A model generated the notes under the pieces. The model did not search any database. It was not told where the DNA came from and was given only the letters and a program-made list of their open reading frames with translations. A DNA stretch of 22,919 bases from CAZGWJ01 sp964529445 (GTDB lineage: Bacteria; Oederibacteriota; Muellerivitia; Muellerivitales; Muellerivitaceae), in the NCBI GenBank assembly GCA_964529445.1, contig CAZGWJ010000039.1, forward strand, positions 1 through 22,919, in the 5' to 3' direction. Numbering within the stretch: the first letter of the stretch is position 1; the number at the start of each line of letters is the position of its first letter. This document shows positions 1 to 7,508 of this stretch, in pieces. A program made the translations under genes and the position numbers.

Positions 1-1840
1 CGCCGGGCTGGATCTCGAGCGCGCGCCGCCAGGCCTCCACTGCACCTTCCCGGTCTCCCATCTTGATAAGACAGACGCCCAGGTTCATCCAGGAATCGAA
101 ATGACCGGGTATCACGCGAAGTGCCGCGCGAAAGGCCCCGGCCGCCTCCTCGAAACGTCCGAACCGGAACAACGCCGCTCCGCGTATGAAATGGGGCCCG
201 GCGTAATTGGGGGCGATCTCTGCGGCCTTCTCGGCCCTCACGAAAGCCGGGATCGGCTGATCGGTCTGCATCTGGACCGCGGCCTCGGCCGTCATGGCCT
301 CCACGGAATAGGGGGCCAACTCCACGGCCTTCTGATAGGCCTCCAGGGCCGTAGCGGGCAACCGGGCGGCTTCCAGGGCTTTCCCGTAATTGAACCATCC
401 CTTGCTGTGGTGGGGATCCAGCGAAAGGAGCCGTTGCCCGAAATCCTGCGCCAGGCCGATCCGCCCCAATTGAAGCTCGCCCGTGAGGTTCCGGAAAGCC
501 ACGGATGCCGCAAGGGTCTTGAAACCCACGAGCAGGACCAGGGCCGTCAACGACAACGCTAGGACCCGGCCCCGGGGGAGGGACGCGGGGACCCGAACCG
601 CCCCTTCACGGGCGGCAGGGATCGCCAGGTAAAGCGCGAACAGGACGGTCGTGGGCGCGATCTGCAGCGGGAAATTACTCATGGCTTGCACGAGGACGGC
701 CGTCACACCCCCTGCGGAACCCAACAGCAGGGCCCGTTCCAAGGTATCCGGGTTCGCGTCCGAGAGCCTCCGGATGAGCTCGCGAGCCCACATCCCAAGC
801 AGAAGAAGGAACAATCCCAACCCGACCAGCCCTCCCTCCTGATGGATACGAAGGAATTCGTTGTGGACATGTTCCGTGTGGGTATAGGGGTGTTTTTCGT
901 AGTCGTCGGGCTTGAACGGGCGATGCTGGTAAGCGGGATACAACACCTTCAACTGCTCGACGCCCGAACCCAGCAGGGGCCGATCCTTCACCATGAGCCA
1001 GGTGACCTTCCAGGTCTCAAGTCGCTGCCGGGCGGTCTCTCCCTCCAGGCTGAAGATGGAAAACCCTCCCAGCGACATCACCGTGAGCAGGGCCGCCAGA
1101 AGGGTCCCGCCGTATCCCGCGAGAAGGAAACGCCGGTTCGGACGGGAAACCGAAAGCCCCCAGGGCGTCAGGAAGAGGAAACCCAAAAGAGCGAAGGAGA
1201 CGCCCAGGGCGAGATAGGAACCCCTGACCCGGGACATCATCAGGGCCACGAACAGGAGGAGGGTCACCAGGCCCCAACCGGCCCTTCCCCGTCCCCGGAC
1301 GGAAACCATCCGGAGGAATGCGGCCGGCAGGAGCGCGACCAGATGTCCGCCGAGGTAGTTCGGGTTCCCCAAGGTCGAGAAGACGCGCCCGTCGAAACGG
1401 GAGGTCCAATGAAGCGCCCGGTCGACGCCGAAACCCTGGAGGATGCCGAGGATCGATACCAGACCGCCGGCCAGGAGACTCAGATCCAGGGCGCGACGGA
1501 TGAGATCCGGCCTCCCCTGGGAAACCCGGAGAACGGCCAGGATCCCCCCGGAAAGCAGGAGCGTGTGGATGATGCCCCGGAACACCTCCGCTTTGGCCAC
1601 GGCCGTGAAGAGCGAAATGCAGAACATCCAGGCCGCGAAGAGGATCGACAGCCGGGCGATCCCGCCCCCGAGGATCGGTTTCCAGCCCGCCGCCGGGGCG
1701 CAAACGAGCAGGAACGCGAGTCCGGACGCCGCCAGGATCTCCTTGGTCAAGGTGAAGCCCTCGGCGGCCGGCGTGAAGAACGCCAACGGCGCCCAGAGGA
1801 ACACCATCCCCAGCACGAGATGAAAGACGCGACGTTCCAC
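1..1840 (-). CDS. O-antigen ligase/polymerase-family membrane protein with C-terminal TPRs (3' end cut off by window)
   Basis: This is an inner-membrane protein of the O-antigen ligase / Wzy_C superfamily, expected to join or polymerise lipid-linked glycans at the periplasmic face. The reading frame is open to base 1, giving about 613 codons with the C-terminus missing. The N-terminal half has many hydrophobic helices. The family hallmark GNPNYLGGHLVALLPA lies near residue 155, followed by SRVRGSYLALG, and a periplasmic-loop motif HVHNEFLRIHQEGG lies near residue 322. From about residue 460 the protein becomes soluble and holds at least three TPR-like helix pairs, the last including HFDSWMNLGVCLIKMGDREG. 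I chose the GTG at 1838-1840 because the hydrophobic N-terminus starts there and no better start lies upstream in frame, though its ribosome site (a G-run) is weak. Whether it acts as ligase, polymerase or pilin glycosylase cannot be decided from sequence alone. The class is confident; the exact substrate is not. Confidence 0.85.
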   Translation of the reverse strand, partial: MERRVFHLVLGMVFLWAPLAFFTPAAEGFTLTKEILAASGLAFLLVCAPAAGWKPILGGGIARLSILFAAWMFCISLFTAVAKAEVFRGIIHTLLLSGGILAVLRVSQGRPDLIRRALDLSLLAGGLVSILGILQGFGVDRALHWTSRFDGRVFSTLGNPNYLGGHLVALLPAAFLRMVSVRGRGRAGWGLVTLLLFVALMMSRVRGSYLALGVSFALLGFLFLTPWGLSVSRPNRRFLLAGYGGTLLAALLTVMSLGGFSIFSLEGETARQRLETWKVTWLMVKDRPLLGSGVEQLKVLYPAYQHRPFKPDDYEKHPYTHTEHVHNEFLRIHQEGGLVGLGLFLLLLGMWARELIRRLSDANPDTLERALLLGSAGGVTAVLVQAMSNFPLQIAPTTVLFALYLAIPAAREGAVRVPASLPRGRVLALSLTALVLLVGFKTLAASVAFRNLTGELQLGRIGLAQDFGQRLLSLDPHHSKGWFNYGKALEAARLPATALEAYQKAVELAPYSVEAMTAEAAVQMQTDQPIPAFVRAEKAAEIAPNYAGPHFIRGAALFRFGRFEEAAGAFRAALRVIPGHFDSWMNLGVCLIKMGDREGAVEAWRRALEIQPG

Positions 1841-1868
1841 GCAACACCCCCCGACGGATGAACACGAA

Positions 1869-1895
1869 GTGCCGAAGCCCGCGGAGCCGCGGCAC
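1869..1895. repeat. Small inverted repeat between the two membrane-protein genes
   Basis: GTGCCG (1869-1874) and CGGCAC (1890-1895) are perfect 6-bp arms around a GC-rich core that itself contains CCGCGG twice. It sits in the 134-base gap between the stop of the GT39-like gene and the start of the O-antigen-ligase-like gene. There is no T-run on either side, so it is not a standard intrinsic terminator. It could be chance in GC-rich DNA or an mRNA hairpin. Otherwise I see nothing in this gap. Confidence 0.3.
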
Positions 1896-1974
1896 GGGAA
1901 CGACTCGACCCTGTTCGAATATCCCGGATCAAAACCATCACCCGCAACACAGGCCGGTGTCGCTACCTTCCGAT

Positions 1975-4389
1975 TCAGCCCGGGTTCGGGTACCATCCCC
2001 TCGCGACCTTCCGCACGGCCGATGCCCTCGCTTTCATCCCCGCCGCATCGAGGATTCCCGCCCATCGGGAATAGCTCTCGCGCTCCAGCACGCCCCGGGA
2101 TTCCGCCTCCCCGAAGCACCTCAAGGCTTCCTCGTTCCTCCCCGCCAACGCCGACAGATAGGCTTTCTGTTCCCACCAGAAGGAAAGGGCCGGACAGGAC
2201 GCGAGCCCCTCGTCCGCGAAACGCTCGGCCGCGCCCGCATCGCCTCTCGAAAGCGCCTTCACGAAATCCGTTCCCAGGCGGGACATCATGATGAAGCGGG
2301 CCGCGGACCGCGGTCGGACCTTCCCTTCCGCCGGCTCGGGCAGGAGCCGATAGACGGCCTGGGCATCACGGAGATAGGCGATCGGCTCGAGGCAACGCGT
2401 GACGAAGTCGTCCAGGCGGGACCATTCGTCGGCGGACAGCTCGTAATGACGGTAATCCGCCGCACTGCGAAGACCCTCCTCCGCGTTCACCAGGAGATGC
2501 GTAAAGCCCATGCGCCCCAGGCGCCGCAGGATCTCCGGAGCGGCCAGACCCTCCCTCAACGCCGCGGTCAGGACCGGATCGTCGAAGACGGAATTCGTCA
2601 GGGTCCTGTGCCGGTAGTAGAGGCCGCGCGCATCCCCGGCCACCAGGAGGACGGATCCGGGCGGCAGGTTCCGGTTCACCCACTCCGGCAGTTCGAAGTA
2701 CGGAGCCACACCGGCCCTCTTCAGGTACAGGGTCCGGGTCTCGACACCCCGCCAGATCCCGGCGCACGAATAGAAGTGGCGGCTGACCTGGGCGAGCGTC
2801 GGAGCGCCCAGGACCGCGACGAGAAGCGCCGCTCCCACCAAGGTCCTGCGGACCCAGGCCGGCGTCGCGGCCGAAAGGATGGCGATGAAGACGTATCCCG
2901 CGGCGAATCCCGCCAGCAGGAACCTCATGTGATGGGTCACGGCCAGGGCCGCGACGAAGAAGACCGCGAGCATCGCGCCGAGAGGGCGGGTGGCCCCGAT
3001 CCGGATCCGATAGACGAGGAACAGGGGAACCGCTGCCAGCAGGATCGGCCCGACCGGTTCTCCCATCACGAGCGTCCAGGGGAGTTTCAACCAATCGCCC
3101 AGCGCGGCGGCATGCATCTCCCTTTGTTCGGCGATCAGCCGGGCGTATCCCCAGGATGGAAGCTGCCGGCCCGAGAATAGCCCGGCCAGATAGGGATAGA
3201 ACGGATTCCCGGTGAAAACGGCGTTCTTGAGGACCCAAGGCAAGACCGCCGGCAGTCCCGCCAATCCCGCGGGAAGCGCGGCCCTGATGACGCCGGACCA
3301 GCGCAGAATGAATCCCGCCGCGAGAACACCCGCGCCGATCCCGAGGATCGATGTGTACTTCACAGAAAGCGCCATGCCGGCGAAAAAGCCCGAGACTAGG
3401 GCCAAGCCCGCATCCCGGCTATCCACTGCCGTGAAGAAGGACCTGAGGAAGAGCAGCAAAAACAAGCACACCATGCCTTCGAGCTGGGCGGACCATGCAT
3501 TCATCACGAGCAGGGGAGTCGTGACCAGCAAGGCACCCGACAGGAGGCCCGCTTCCCGATCCCCGGTCGCCGAGACGACCCAATCCCGGGCGGCGAGGAC
3601 CGCCAGGATCAGGACGGCGCCATTGAGGGTTTTGGCCGCCTGGGACCCGAACAGGGGATCCCACAGGAACCCGTTGAAGAGCACCATCTCGCCGCCATAG
3701 GGATAGTTGGCGAAAAAATTCAGGGGATGGTCGACGATGCCCCGGCTGGACATCCAATACGACGGAACGGCCAGGTGATAGACCATCGAATCGTAGAACG
3801 TCTCGGGAACCAAGCCGTGAGCCAAGGTGATGGCCAGGATGCAGGCTGAGACCACGCCCAATGCCTTGGCGGGAAATGAAAGAGTCCTCCATCGGTCCAT
3901 CATTTCCCCCATCTTAACGGGAAACCTGTTGAAATCCTGTCGTATCCAGGAGTAGACGCCTGCTCCCAAAAACAGGATCCCCGCCATCGTCAAAAAAGAC
4001 CGTTGCCAAAGCCCGCAAAAACCGGTTCCAATCCACCATGCGTTCGCGATGGCCGCACCGAGTCCGAACCGGACCGGTAGGGAAAAAAGGAATCCGTCCC
4101 CCGGAGAACCCGCCAAACGGGCCAGATGCCCCCCCCAGCCGACAAGTGAAAACAGGATCACCCCGGCGAGGAGCAGGACCCCGAGGGATTCGACCTGAAC
4201 AGCCGCCCAGGTGCCCGACGCGGGCGCCAACCCCGGTGGAAGGGAGAACATCTCGAGCAAGGAGGAGAAACGGAGGGGCCTTCGGAAATATGCGACCAGG
4301 ACCAGGAGGGACCAGGCAAACGCCGACCCGGCCAGGACAGTGAAAGCCCTACCCGAGAAACGGCGCTCGATCATCAGAGGAGGGGTCAT
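1975..4389 (-). CDS. GT39/PMT-like polytopic membrane glycosyltransferase-family protein with soluble C-terminal domain
   Basis: This 804-residue protein has about ten or more hydrophobic helices from residue 15 to about 560, then a soluble C-terminal part. The first large loop carries an acidic motif, ETFYDSMVYHLAVP (D200, YHL 204-206), followed by NYPYGGE, as seen in GT-C-type (GT39-like) membrane proteins that use polyprenyl-linked sugars. The C-terminal part has the LPEWVNRNLPPGSVLLVAGD segment common after the membrane domain in such proteins, and ends in helical repeats that look TPR-like. An in-frame ATG at 4434 is unlikely to be the start because it lies inside the stem of the HU terminator. 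The ATG at 4389 follows GGGGGA at suitable spacing, so I chose it. The next gene downstream is also a surface-glycan membrane protein. Donor and acceptor are unknown. Membrane GT-C-like class is likely; enzymatic activity is inferred. Confidence 0.72.
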   Translation of the reverse strand: MTPPLMIERRFSGRAFTVLAGSAFAWSLLVLVAYFRRPLRFSSLLEMFSLPPGLAPASGTWAAVQVESLGVLLLAGVILFSLVGWGGHLARLAGSPGDGFLFSLPVRFGLGAAIANAWWIGTGFCGLWQRSFLTMAGILFLGAGVYSWIRQDFNRFPVKMGEMMDRWRTLSFPAKALGVVSACILAITLAHGLVPETFYDSMVYHLAVPSYWMSSRGIVDHPLNFFANYPYGGEMVLFNGFLWDPLFGSQAAKTLNGAVLILAVLAARDWVVSATGDREAGLLSGALLVTTPLLVMNAWSAQLEGMVCLFLLLFLRSFFTAVDSRDAGLALVSGFFAGMALSVKYTSILGIGAGVLAAGFILRWSGVIRAALPAGLAGLPAVLPWVLKNAVFTGNPFYPYLAGLFSGRQLPSWGYARLIAEQREMHAAALGDWLKLPWTLVMGEPVGPILLAAVPLFLVYRIRIGATRPLGAMLAVFFVAALAVTHHMRFLLAGFAAGYVFIAILSAATPAWVRRTLVGAALLVAVLGAPTLAQVSRHFYSCAGIWRGVETRTLYLKRAGVAPYFELPEWVNRNLPPGSVLLVAGDARGLYYRHRTLTNSVFDDPVLTAALREGLAAPEILRRLGRMGFTHLLVNAEEGLRSAADYRHYELSADEWSRLDDFVTRCLEPIAYLRDAQAVYRLLPEPAEGKVRPRSAARFIMMSRLGTDFVKALSRGDAGAAERFADEGLASCPALSFWWEQKAYLSALAGRNEEALRCFGEAESRGVLERESYSRWAGILDAAGMKARASAVRKVARGWYPNPG

Positions 4390-4419
4390 CGAGTCCCCCA
4401 CTTCGGGATCGTCTCCAAC

Positions 4420-4465
4420 AAAAAAGCACCCCATCCCCCGGTCGAGACCTTCGGGATGGGGTGCT
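4420..4465 (-). terminator. Rho-independent terminator of the HU gene
   Basis: The two 13-base arms AGCACCCCATCCC (4425-4437) and GGGATGGGGTGCT (4453-4465) pair perfectly. On the minus strand the stem is followed by a run of six T (the A-run at 4420-4425). It starts 20 bases after the HU stop codon. The loop is 15 bases. It isolates HU from the membrane-protein gene that follows. Confidence 0.93.
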
Positions 4466-4485
4466 GAAGGGTACGTCAGCGAGGA

Positions 4486-4761
4486 TCAGGAGAGAACGGC
4501 TTCCTTGAGGTCCTTCAAGACCCGGACCTTCACGACCTTCTTGGCGGGGACCTTGACCATCTCACCGGTGCGGGGATTGCGAGCCATGCGGGCCTTGCGA
4601 TCCTTGACCTGGAAGACTCCGAGGCCGTCCAGCTTGATCTTGGCTTCCTTCTTCAACGTCTTATAGACGGTGTTGCGCAGGGCTTGGAGCACGTTCTCGA
4701 CTTCCTTCTTCTTCAGGCCGGTTTCATTGGCCAACATCCCCAGCAGTTCGCTCTTCGTCAC
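4486..4761 (-). CDS. HU-family DNA-binding protein
   Basis: This 91-residue protein is a typical HU/IHF-family nucleoid protein: a dimer that bends DNA without strong sequence specificity. The N-terminal helices MTKSELLGMLANETGLKKKE lead to the beta-arm signature GLGVFQVKDRKARMARNPRTG (residues about 47-67), with the tip proline of RNPRTG that intercalates into DNA. The length matches the family (about 90 residues). The start is a GTG at 4759-4761, preceded by AAGGAGGT, a near-perfect ribosome binding site six to seven bases upstream. It has its own promoter and terminator, so it is probably monocistronic. Whether it is HU or an IHF subunit cannot be told here; HU is the usual reading for a single gene in this setting. 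Confidence 0.97.
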   Translation of the reverse strand: MTKSELLGMLANETGLKKKEVENVLQALRNTVYKTLKKEAKIKLDGLGVFQVKDRKARMARNPRTGEMVKVPAKKVVKVRVLKDLKEAVLS

Positions 4762-4795
4762 CCTTCCACCTCCTTAGGGGTTAAAACCGGTTCTT

Positions 4796-4824
4796 TTTAT
4801 ACTCGCATTGGGGGGGGTTGGCAA
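4796..4824 (-). promoter_or_regulatory. Sigma-70-type promoter of the HU gene
   Basis: On the minus strand TTGCCA (4819-4824) and TATAAA (4796-4801) are separated by 17 bp, each five of six to consensus. The expected start site is about 10 bases below the -10 box and leaves a short leader with the AAGGAGGT ribosome site. The spacer contains a seven-C run. A short AACCGGTT palindrome lies just downstream. Confidence 0.8.
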
Positions 4825-4834
4825 GGGCATTTTT

Positions 4835-4866
4835 GGGCCATTATGGCCCCTCGGAGGGGATATCCC
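4835..4866. repeat. Three overlapping palindromes between the response-regulator gene and the HU promoter
   Basis: GGGCCATTATGGCCC (4835-4849), CCCCTCGGAGGGG (4847-4859) and GGGATATCCC (4857-4866) are back-to-back palindromes sharing their end bases. They lie 17 bases below the stop of the receiver-HTH gene and about 10 bases upstream of the HU -35 box. On the minus strand the last stem is followed by A rather than T residues, so it is not a classical terminator. Possible roles are an operator for HU or an mRNA 3'-end structure. Confidence 0.55.
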
Positions 4867-4882
4867 GACGGAAGGTGCGGAT

Positions 4883-5482
4883 TCAAGCACGCCCCGAAAG
4901 AAGTCGCTGGATAGTCCTCACGCTCACTCCCATCCACTCGGCAAGATCGTTCCTGGACAAGCCGTGACGCCTGGAGATCTCCTGGATGAGGGTCCGGGAG
5001 AACTCGCGCCGCGCCTGGAAGAAGGACGTCTTCCTGGACGCGGCTTGCGCGCTCATGGAGTCGGCCAGGCGAGAGATCACAAGAGGCGGAAACCCCTTGC
5101 AAACAGGAGGTTTATCGATCCATTCCTGCAAGAGGCCCTCGCGGAGTTCCATGCCCCTCGCGACCCACCAGGCATCATGCGCACCCGCCCGCATCGCGCG
5201 GACCAGGGCGTCCACGGTCGGAATGGTGAAGAGCACGATCCGCCAGGCGGAGGGTTGCAAGCGTGAGGCGAGTTCCAGGAGTTCCGGCCCCGCCGGAGGC
5301 GAAAGCTGCCAATCGATGAAAAGCAGGTCGAAGGCTTCGCCGGCCATAGCTTCGCGGGCGGCCGCACCATCGATCGCGATGACGGGCGATGCCATTCCCT
5401 CGCAAGCTCCGACCAGAATGTCCCGGATCCCCGCGTCGTCCTCCGCGATCAGGATCTTCCTTCCGCTTATTCCCTGTTCCAA
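4883..5482 (-). CDS. Response regulator: receiver domain plus C-terminal Fis-like HTH
   Basis: This 199-residue protein has a receiver domain (about 8-125) and a short helix-turn-helix at the very C-terminus (about 174-197, GLSRNDLAEWMGVSVRTIQR). The architecture and length resemble the RegA/PrrA class of receiver-Fis regulators. The acidic pocket (E14, D15, D16), phospho-acceptor D57 in LLFIDWQLS and T86 are present. The conserved lysine expected after the GAxD segment is absent: the sequence reads GAHDAWWVARG (100-110). Phosphorylation-induced switching may therefore be altered. The start is TTG at 5480-5482, with GGGAG about six bases upstream and a stop codon seven codons further up in the same frame. 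It lies 92 bases below another atypical regulator and probably shares its transcript. No histidine kinase is in the window. Targets are unknown. Confidence 0.83.
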   Translation of the reverse strand: MEQGISGRKILIAEDDAGIRDILVGACEGMASPVIAIDGAAAREAMAGEAFDLLFIDWQLSPPAGPELLELASRLQPSAWRIVLFTIPTVDALVRAMRAGAHDAWWVARGMELREGLLQEWIDKPPVCKGFPPLVISRLADSMSAQAASRKTSFFQARREFSRTLIQEISRRHGLSRNDLAEWMGVSVRTIQRLLSGRA

Positions 5483-5574
5483 GTTCCGCTCCCGGGTATG
5501 TCATTGGTGCGAGACCGCCGAAAGACATGCCGCAGACCGAAGGATCGTTCGGAGGCGGGCACCGGCGGTCGGAA

Positions 5575-6969
5575 TCAACTTTTCGAGCGCGTGCCCGACG
5601 CTTTTCCGGCCCTTCCCCTCTTCTTTTCGAGGATATCGCGGTAATCGTCGCGCATCTGCAGATCGCGAAGCTTCCAAAGGAGGGTGTTCCGGTGAAGGCC
5701 GAGCGTCTCGGCGGCGCGGGTCTGGTTCCCACGCGTGCCCTCCAGCACTTTCCGGATGTACTGACGCTCGAACCGCCGGCGTGCCTTCTTCAGTGACAGG
5801 CGGGCCTCCTCCCGGCCCCGCTCGCCGTCGACTTGACGGATGAGGACATCCATCGGCAGGTCCTCCACTCCCAGGGTCCCGTGCTCGGCGGTCAGCGACA
5901 TGATCTCGACCGTATTCTCCAATTCCCGGACGTTCCCCGGCCATGGGTAGGACATCAGGAATTGAAGGGCCTCGCGCGTGAGCCCCTTGATGGGAGTCCT
6001 GGAAATAGTCCCGACGCGCCTCAGGTGGCGCTCGATGAGACCGGGGATGTCGCAGCTCCGCTCCCTCAGGGGAGGGATCTCGATCACCCGGCGGGACAGG
6101 AAAGCCTCCCACGGCTTGTTCCATCGGGTGTGCGGCAGGGGATCCGGCGTGCAGGAAGCCAGGATTCGCACGTCCGGGGCGGCACCCGCGGATGAAGAGA
6201 AGGCCTGGAAAAGCCGGCTCTGCGTCTCGACCGGCATGCGATCGGCATGATCCAGGAATAGGGATCCTCCCTCCGCGAACTCCATTTTCCCGGGATGGGA
6301 AACGCCCCTGCCCCGGGAGGATTCCCGGCGGCCGAAAAGATCCGCTTCCAGCGCTTCCCGGTTGTGGACCGATCCGGAAACAACGGCGAAGGGACGGTGC
6401 CCGCCTGATGCAACGCGATGGATCTCGCGGGCAACGGCCTCCTTTTCGGTCCCGACCTCCCCCCGGATCAGGACCGGGCCGCTCGCCGCGCCCGCCTCCG
6501 CGATCTGCCGGGCCAGGCGTTGGGATGCCGGACTCGATCCCGGGTACACATCCGGCCGGTCGCTGTCCCGGACCTCCTCGCGCAGGAGCCGGTTCTCACG
6601 GGTGATGTCCCGCCGCTCCCTCAAGCGCGCGAGTGCGGCCTTCAAAACCTCCGACGGAAAAGGCTTGCCGAGAAAGTCGTAGGCCCCCGATTTCATGGCC
6701 GCGAGCGCGGTTTCAACATCCCGCTCGGCGGCCACCATGATCACGTCGATTCCGGGATCGAACCGTTTGACCTGCCGAAGCAGGTCCAAACCGGAGGCGT
6801 CGGGCAGGTGCGTGTCGATCACCGCGCAACAGACGGGGTGCCTCCTCAAGAGCTGGATCGCGGCGGCCATGCCGTCGGCGGCCACGAGGTCGTGTCCCGT
6901 GCCGCAGGCAACGCGAAGGGATTCCCGCACGGCCGGATCGTTGCCCACGGAAAGCACGACGAAACGCAT
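5575..6969 (-). CDS. NtrC-family response regulator with degenerate AAA+ module (lacks GAFTGA)
   Basis: This 464-residue protein has the order receiver (1-120), AAA+ central domain (about 145-375), Fis-type HTH (about 400-436, NQTRAAETLGLHRNTLLWKL). D52 and K102 of the receiver remain, but the acidic pocket reads VGND instead of VDDD, and the conserved T/S is A80. In the AAA+ domain the Walker A is GEVGTEKE (normally GESGTGKE). The segment where GAFTGA should follow ELFG reads DLFGRRESSRGRGVSHPG. The Walker B is SLFLDHAD, so the catalytic E is H241. PPLRER, YPWPGNVREL and the HTH are intact. Known family biology says GAFTGA is needed to contact sigma-54, so this protein probably does not activate sigma-54 promoters and may act as a sigma-70-type activator or repressor, as in TyrR or HupR-like cases. 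I chose ATG 6967-6969 because AGAGGA lies six bases upstream; an ATG at 6984 is an alternative. Confidence 0.88.
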   Translation of the reverse strand: MRFVVLSVGNDPAVRESLRVACGTGHDLVAADGMAAAIQLLRRHPVCCAVIDTHLPDASGLDLLRQVKRFDPGIDVIMVAAERDVETALAAMKSGAYDFLGKPFPSEVLKAALARLRERRDITRENRLLREEVRDSDRPDVYPGSSPASQRLARQIAEAGAASGPVLIRGEVGTEKEAVAREIHRVASGGHRPFAVVSGSVHNREALEADLFGRRESSRGRGVSHPGKMEFAEGGSLFLDHADRMPVETQSRLFQAFSSSAGAAPDVRILASCTPDPLPHTRWNKPWEAFLSRRVIEIPPLRERSCDIPGLIERHLRRVGTISRTPIKGLTREALQFLMSYPWPGNVRELENTVEIMSLTAEHGTLGVEDLPMDVLIRQVDGERGREEARLSLKKARRRFERQYIRKVLEGTRGNQTRAAETLGLHRNTLLWKLRDLQMRDDYRDILEKKRGRAGKASGTRSKS

Positions 6970-7013
6970 CGCACATCCTCTCATCTGCCTATTTTTGGTC
7001 GAATAACCGCACT

Positions 7014-7042
7014 ATTGTGTTTTATGGGAGACGTTTTTTCAA
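7014..7042 (-). promoter_or_regulatory. Possible promoter upstream of the NtrC-like gene
   Basis: On the minus strand TTGAAA (7037-7042) and CACAAT (7014-7019) are 17 bp apart, in an AT-rich patch that stands out from the GC-rich surroundings. The -10 box matches only four of six. The heptamer ATTCGAC occurs on both sides of it, which could mark a regulator site. The surrounding gap 6970-7133 shows nothing else. Confidence 0.4.
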
Positions 7043-7133
7043 GTCGAATTGTTCGGATCGCGGCGAAAGGCCCCCCGGATCGGGTCTTAGCTTGAAAGCA
7101 AATGGCTTCCGGCGGGCCCGGGGAAGGAAAGGT

Positions 7134-7475
7134 TCAGCGCAGTTTCCGGAAATGAACAAGGACGGCGGCGATGAGGAAGAGGGGCAGGAGGAGTCCCATG
7201 GGATTCCATCGATGGAGGATCAGATGCACGGTCTGACTCGCCATCACGGCCAGGACGTAGACGAAGAAAGGCTTTCGGAGCATCTGCCAAATCCCCACCA
7301 AGCACAGGAGGATCGTCAAGGAATAGACCGAAAGGAAAGGCGGATACCAGCGGGGCACGGAAGGATCCGCGAAATAACCAATGACCAGGAGCGGCATGAG
7401 CAGCGTTCCCAATCCATTCAGGATGATGAACGCCTCGATGGCGGCCGGCCGCTTCGATTCCCCGACGACACCCAT
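7134..7475 (-). CDS. Small integral membrane protein of unknown function
   Basis: I do not recognise this gene. The 113-residue product has four hydrophobic stretches, around FIILNGLGTLLMPLLVIGYF, FLSVYSLTILLCLVGIW, VYVLAVMASQTVHLIL and LLLPLFLIAAVLV, with a short polar N-terminus and a basic C-terminus (HFRKLR), so it is an inner-membrane protein with both ends probably cytoplasmic. The ATG at 7473-7475 has GGGAGG six bases upstream and is clearly better than the upstream in-frame TTG at 7499. It follows the beta-barrel gene after 33 bases, in the same direction, so the two are likely cotranscribed. No catalytic motif is visible. Confidence 0.72.
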   Translation of the reverse strand: MGVVGESKRPAAIEAFIILNGLGTLLMPLLVIGYFADPSVPRWYPPFLSVYSLTILLCLVGIWQMLRKPFFVYVLAVMASQTVHLILHRWNPMGLLLPLFLIAAVLVHFRKLR

Positions 7476-7508
7476 TCCGAACCTCCCAGTCCTTGCCAAA
7501 CCCTTTTC

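Noticed and set aside
1017..1895. Minus-strand 292-codon open frame overlapping the O-antigen-ligase-like gene
   Set aside because: It is a different frame of the same strand and is Arg/Gly/Pro-rich with no hydrophobic segments. The adjacent frame gives the GNPNYLGG motif and a continuous membrane protein plus TPRs.
686..3180. Plus-strand open frames of 391 and 440 codons over the two left-hand membrane genes
   Set aside because: They are shadows of the O-antigen-ligase-like and GT39-like genes. Their composition is Arg/Pro/Gly/Glu-rich with no family motif, whereas the minus-strand frames have clear membrane and TPR motifs.
4390..4434. N-terminal extension of the 804-residue membrane protein to an ATG at 4434
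   Set aside because: That ATG lies in the stem of the HU terminator, so a start at 4389 is more sensible.
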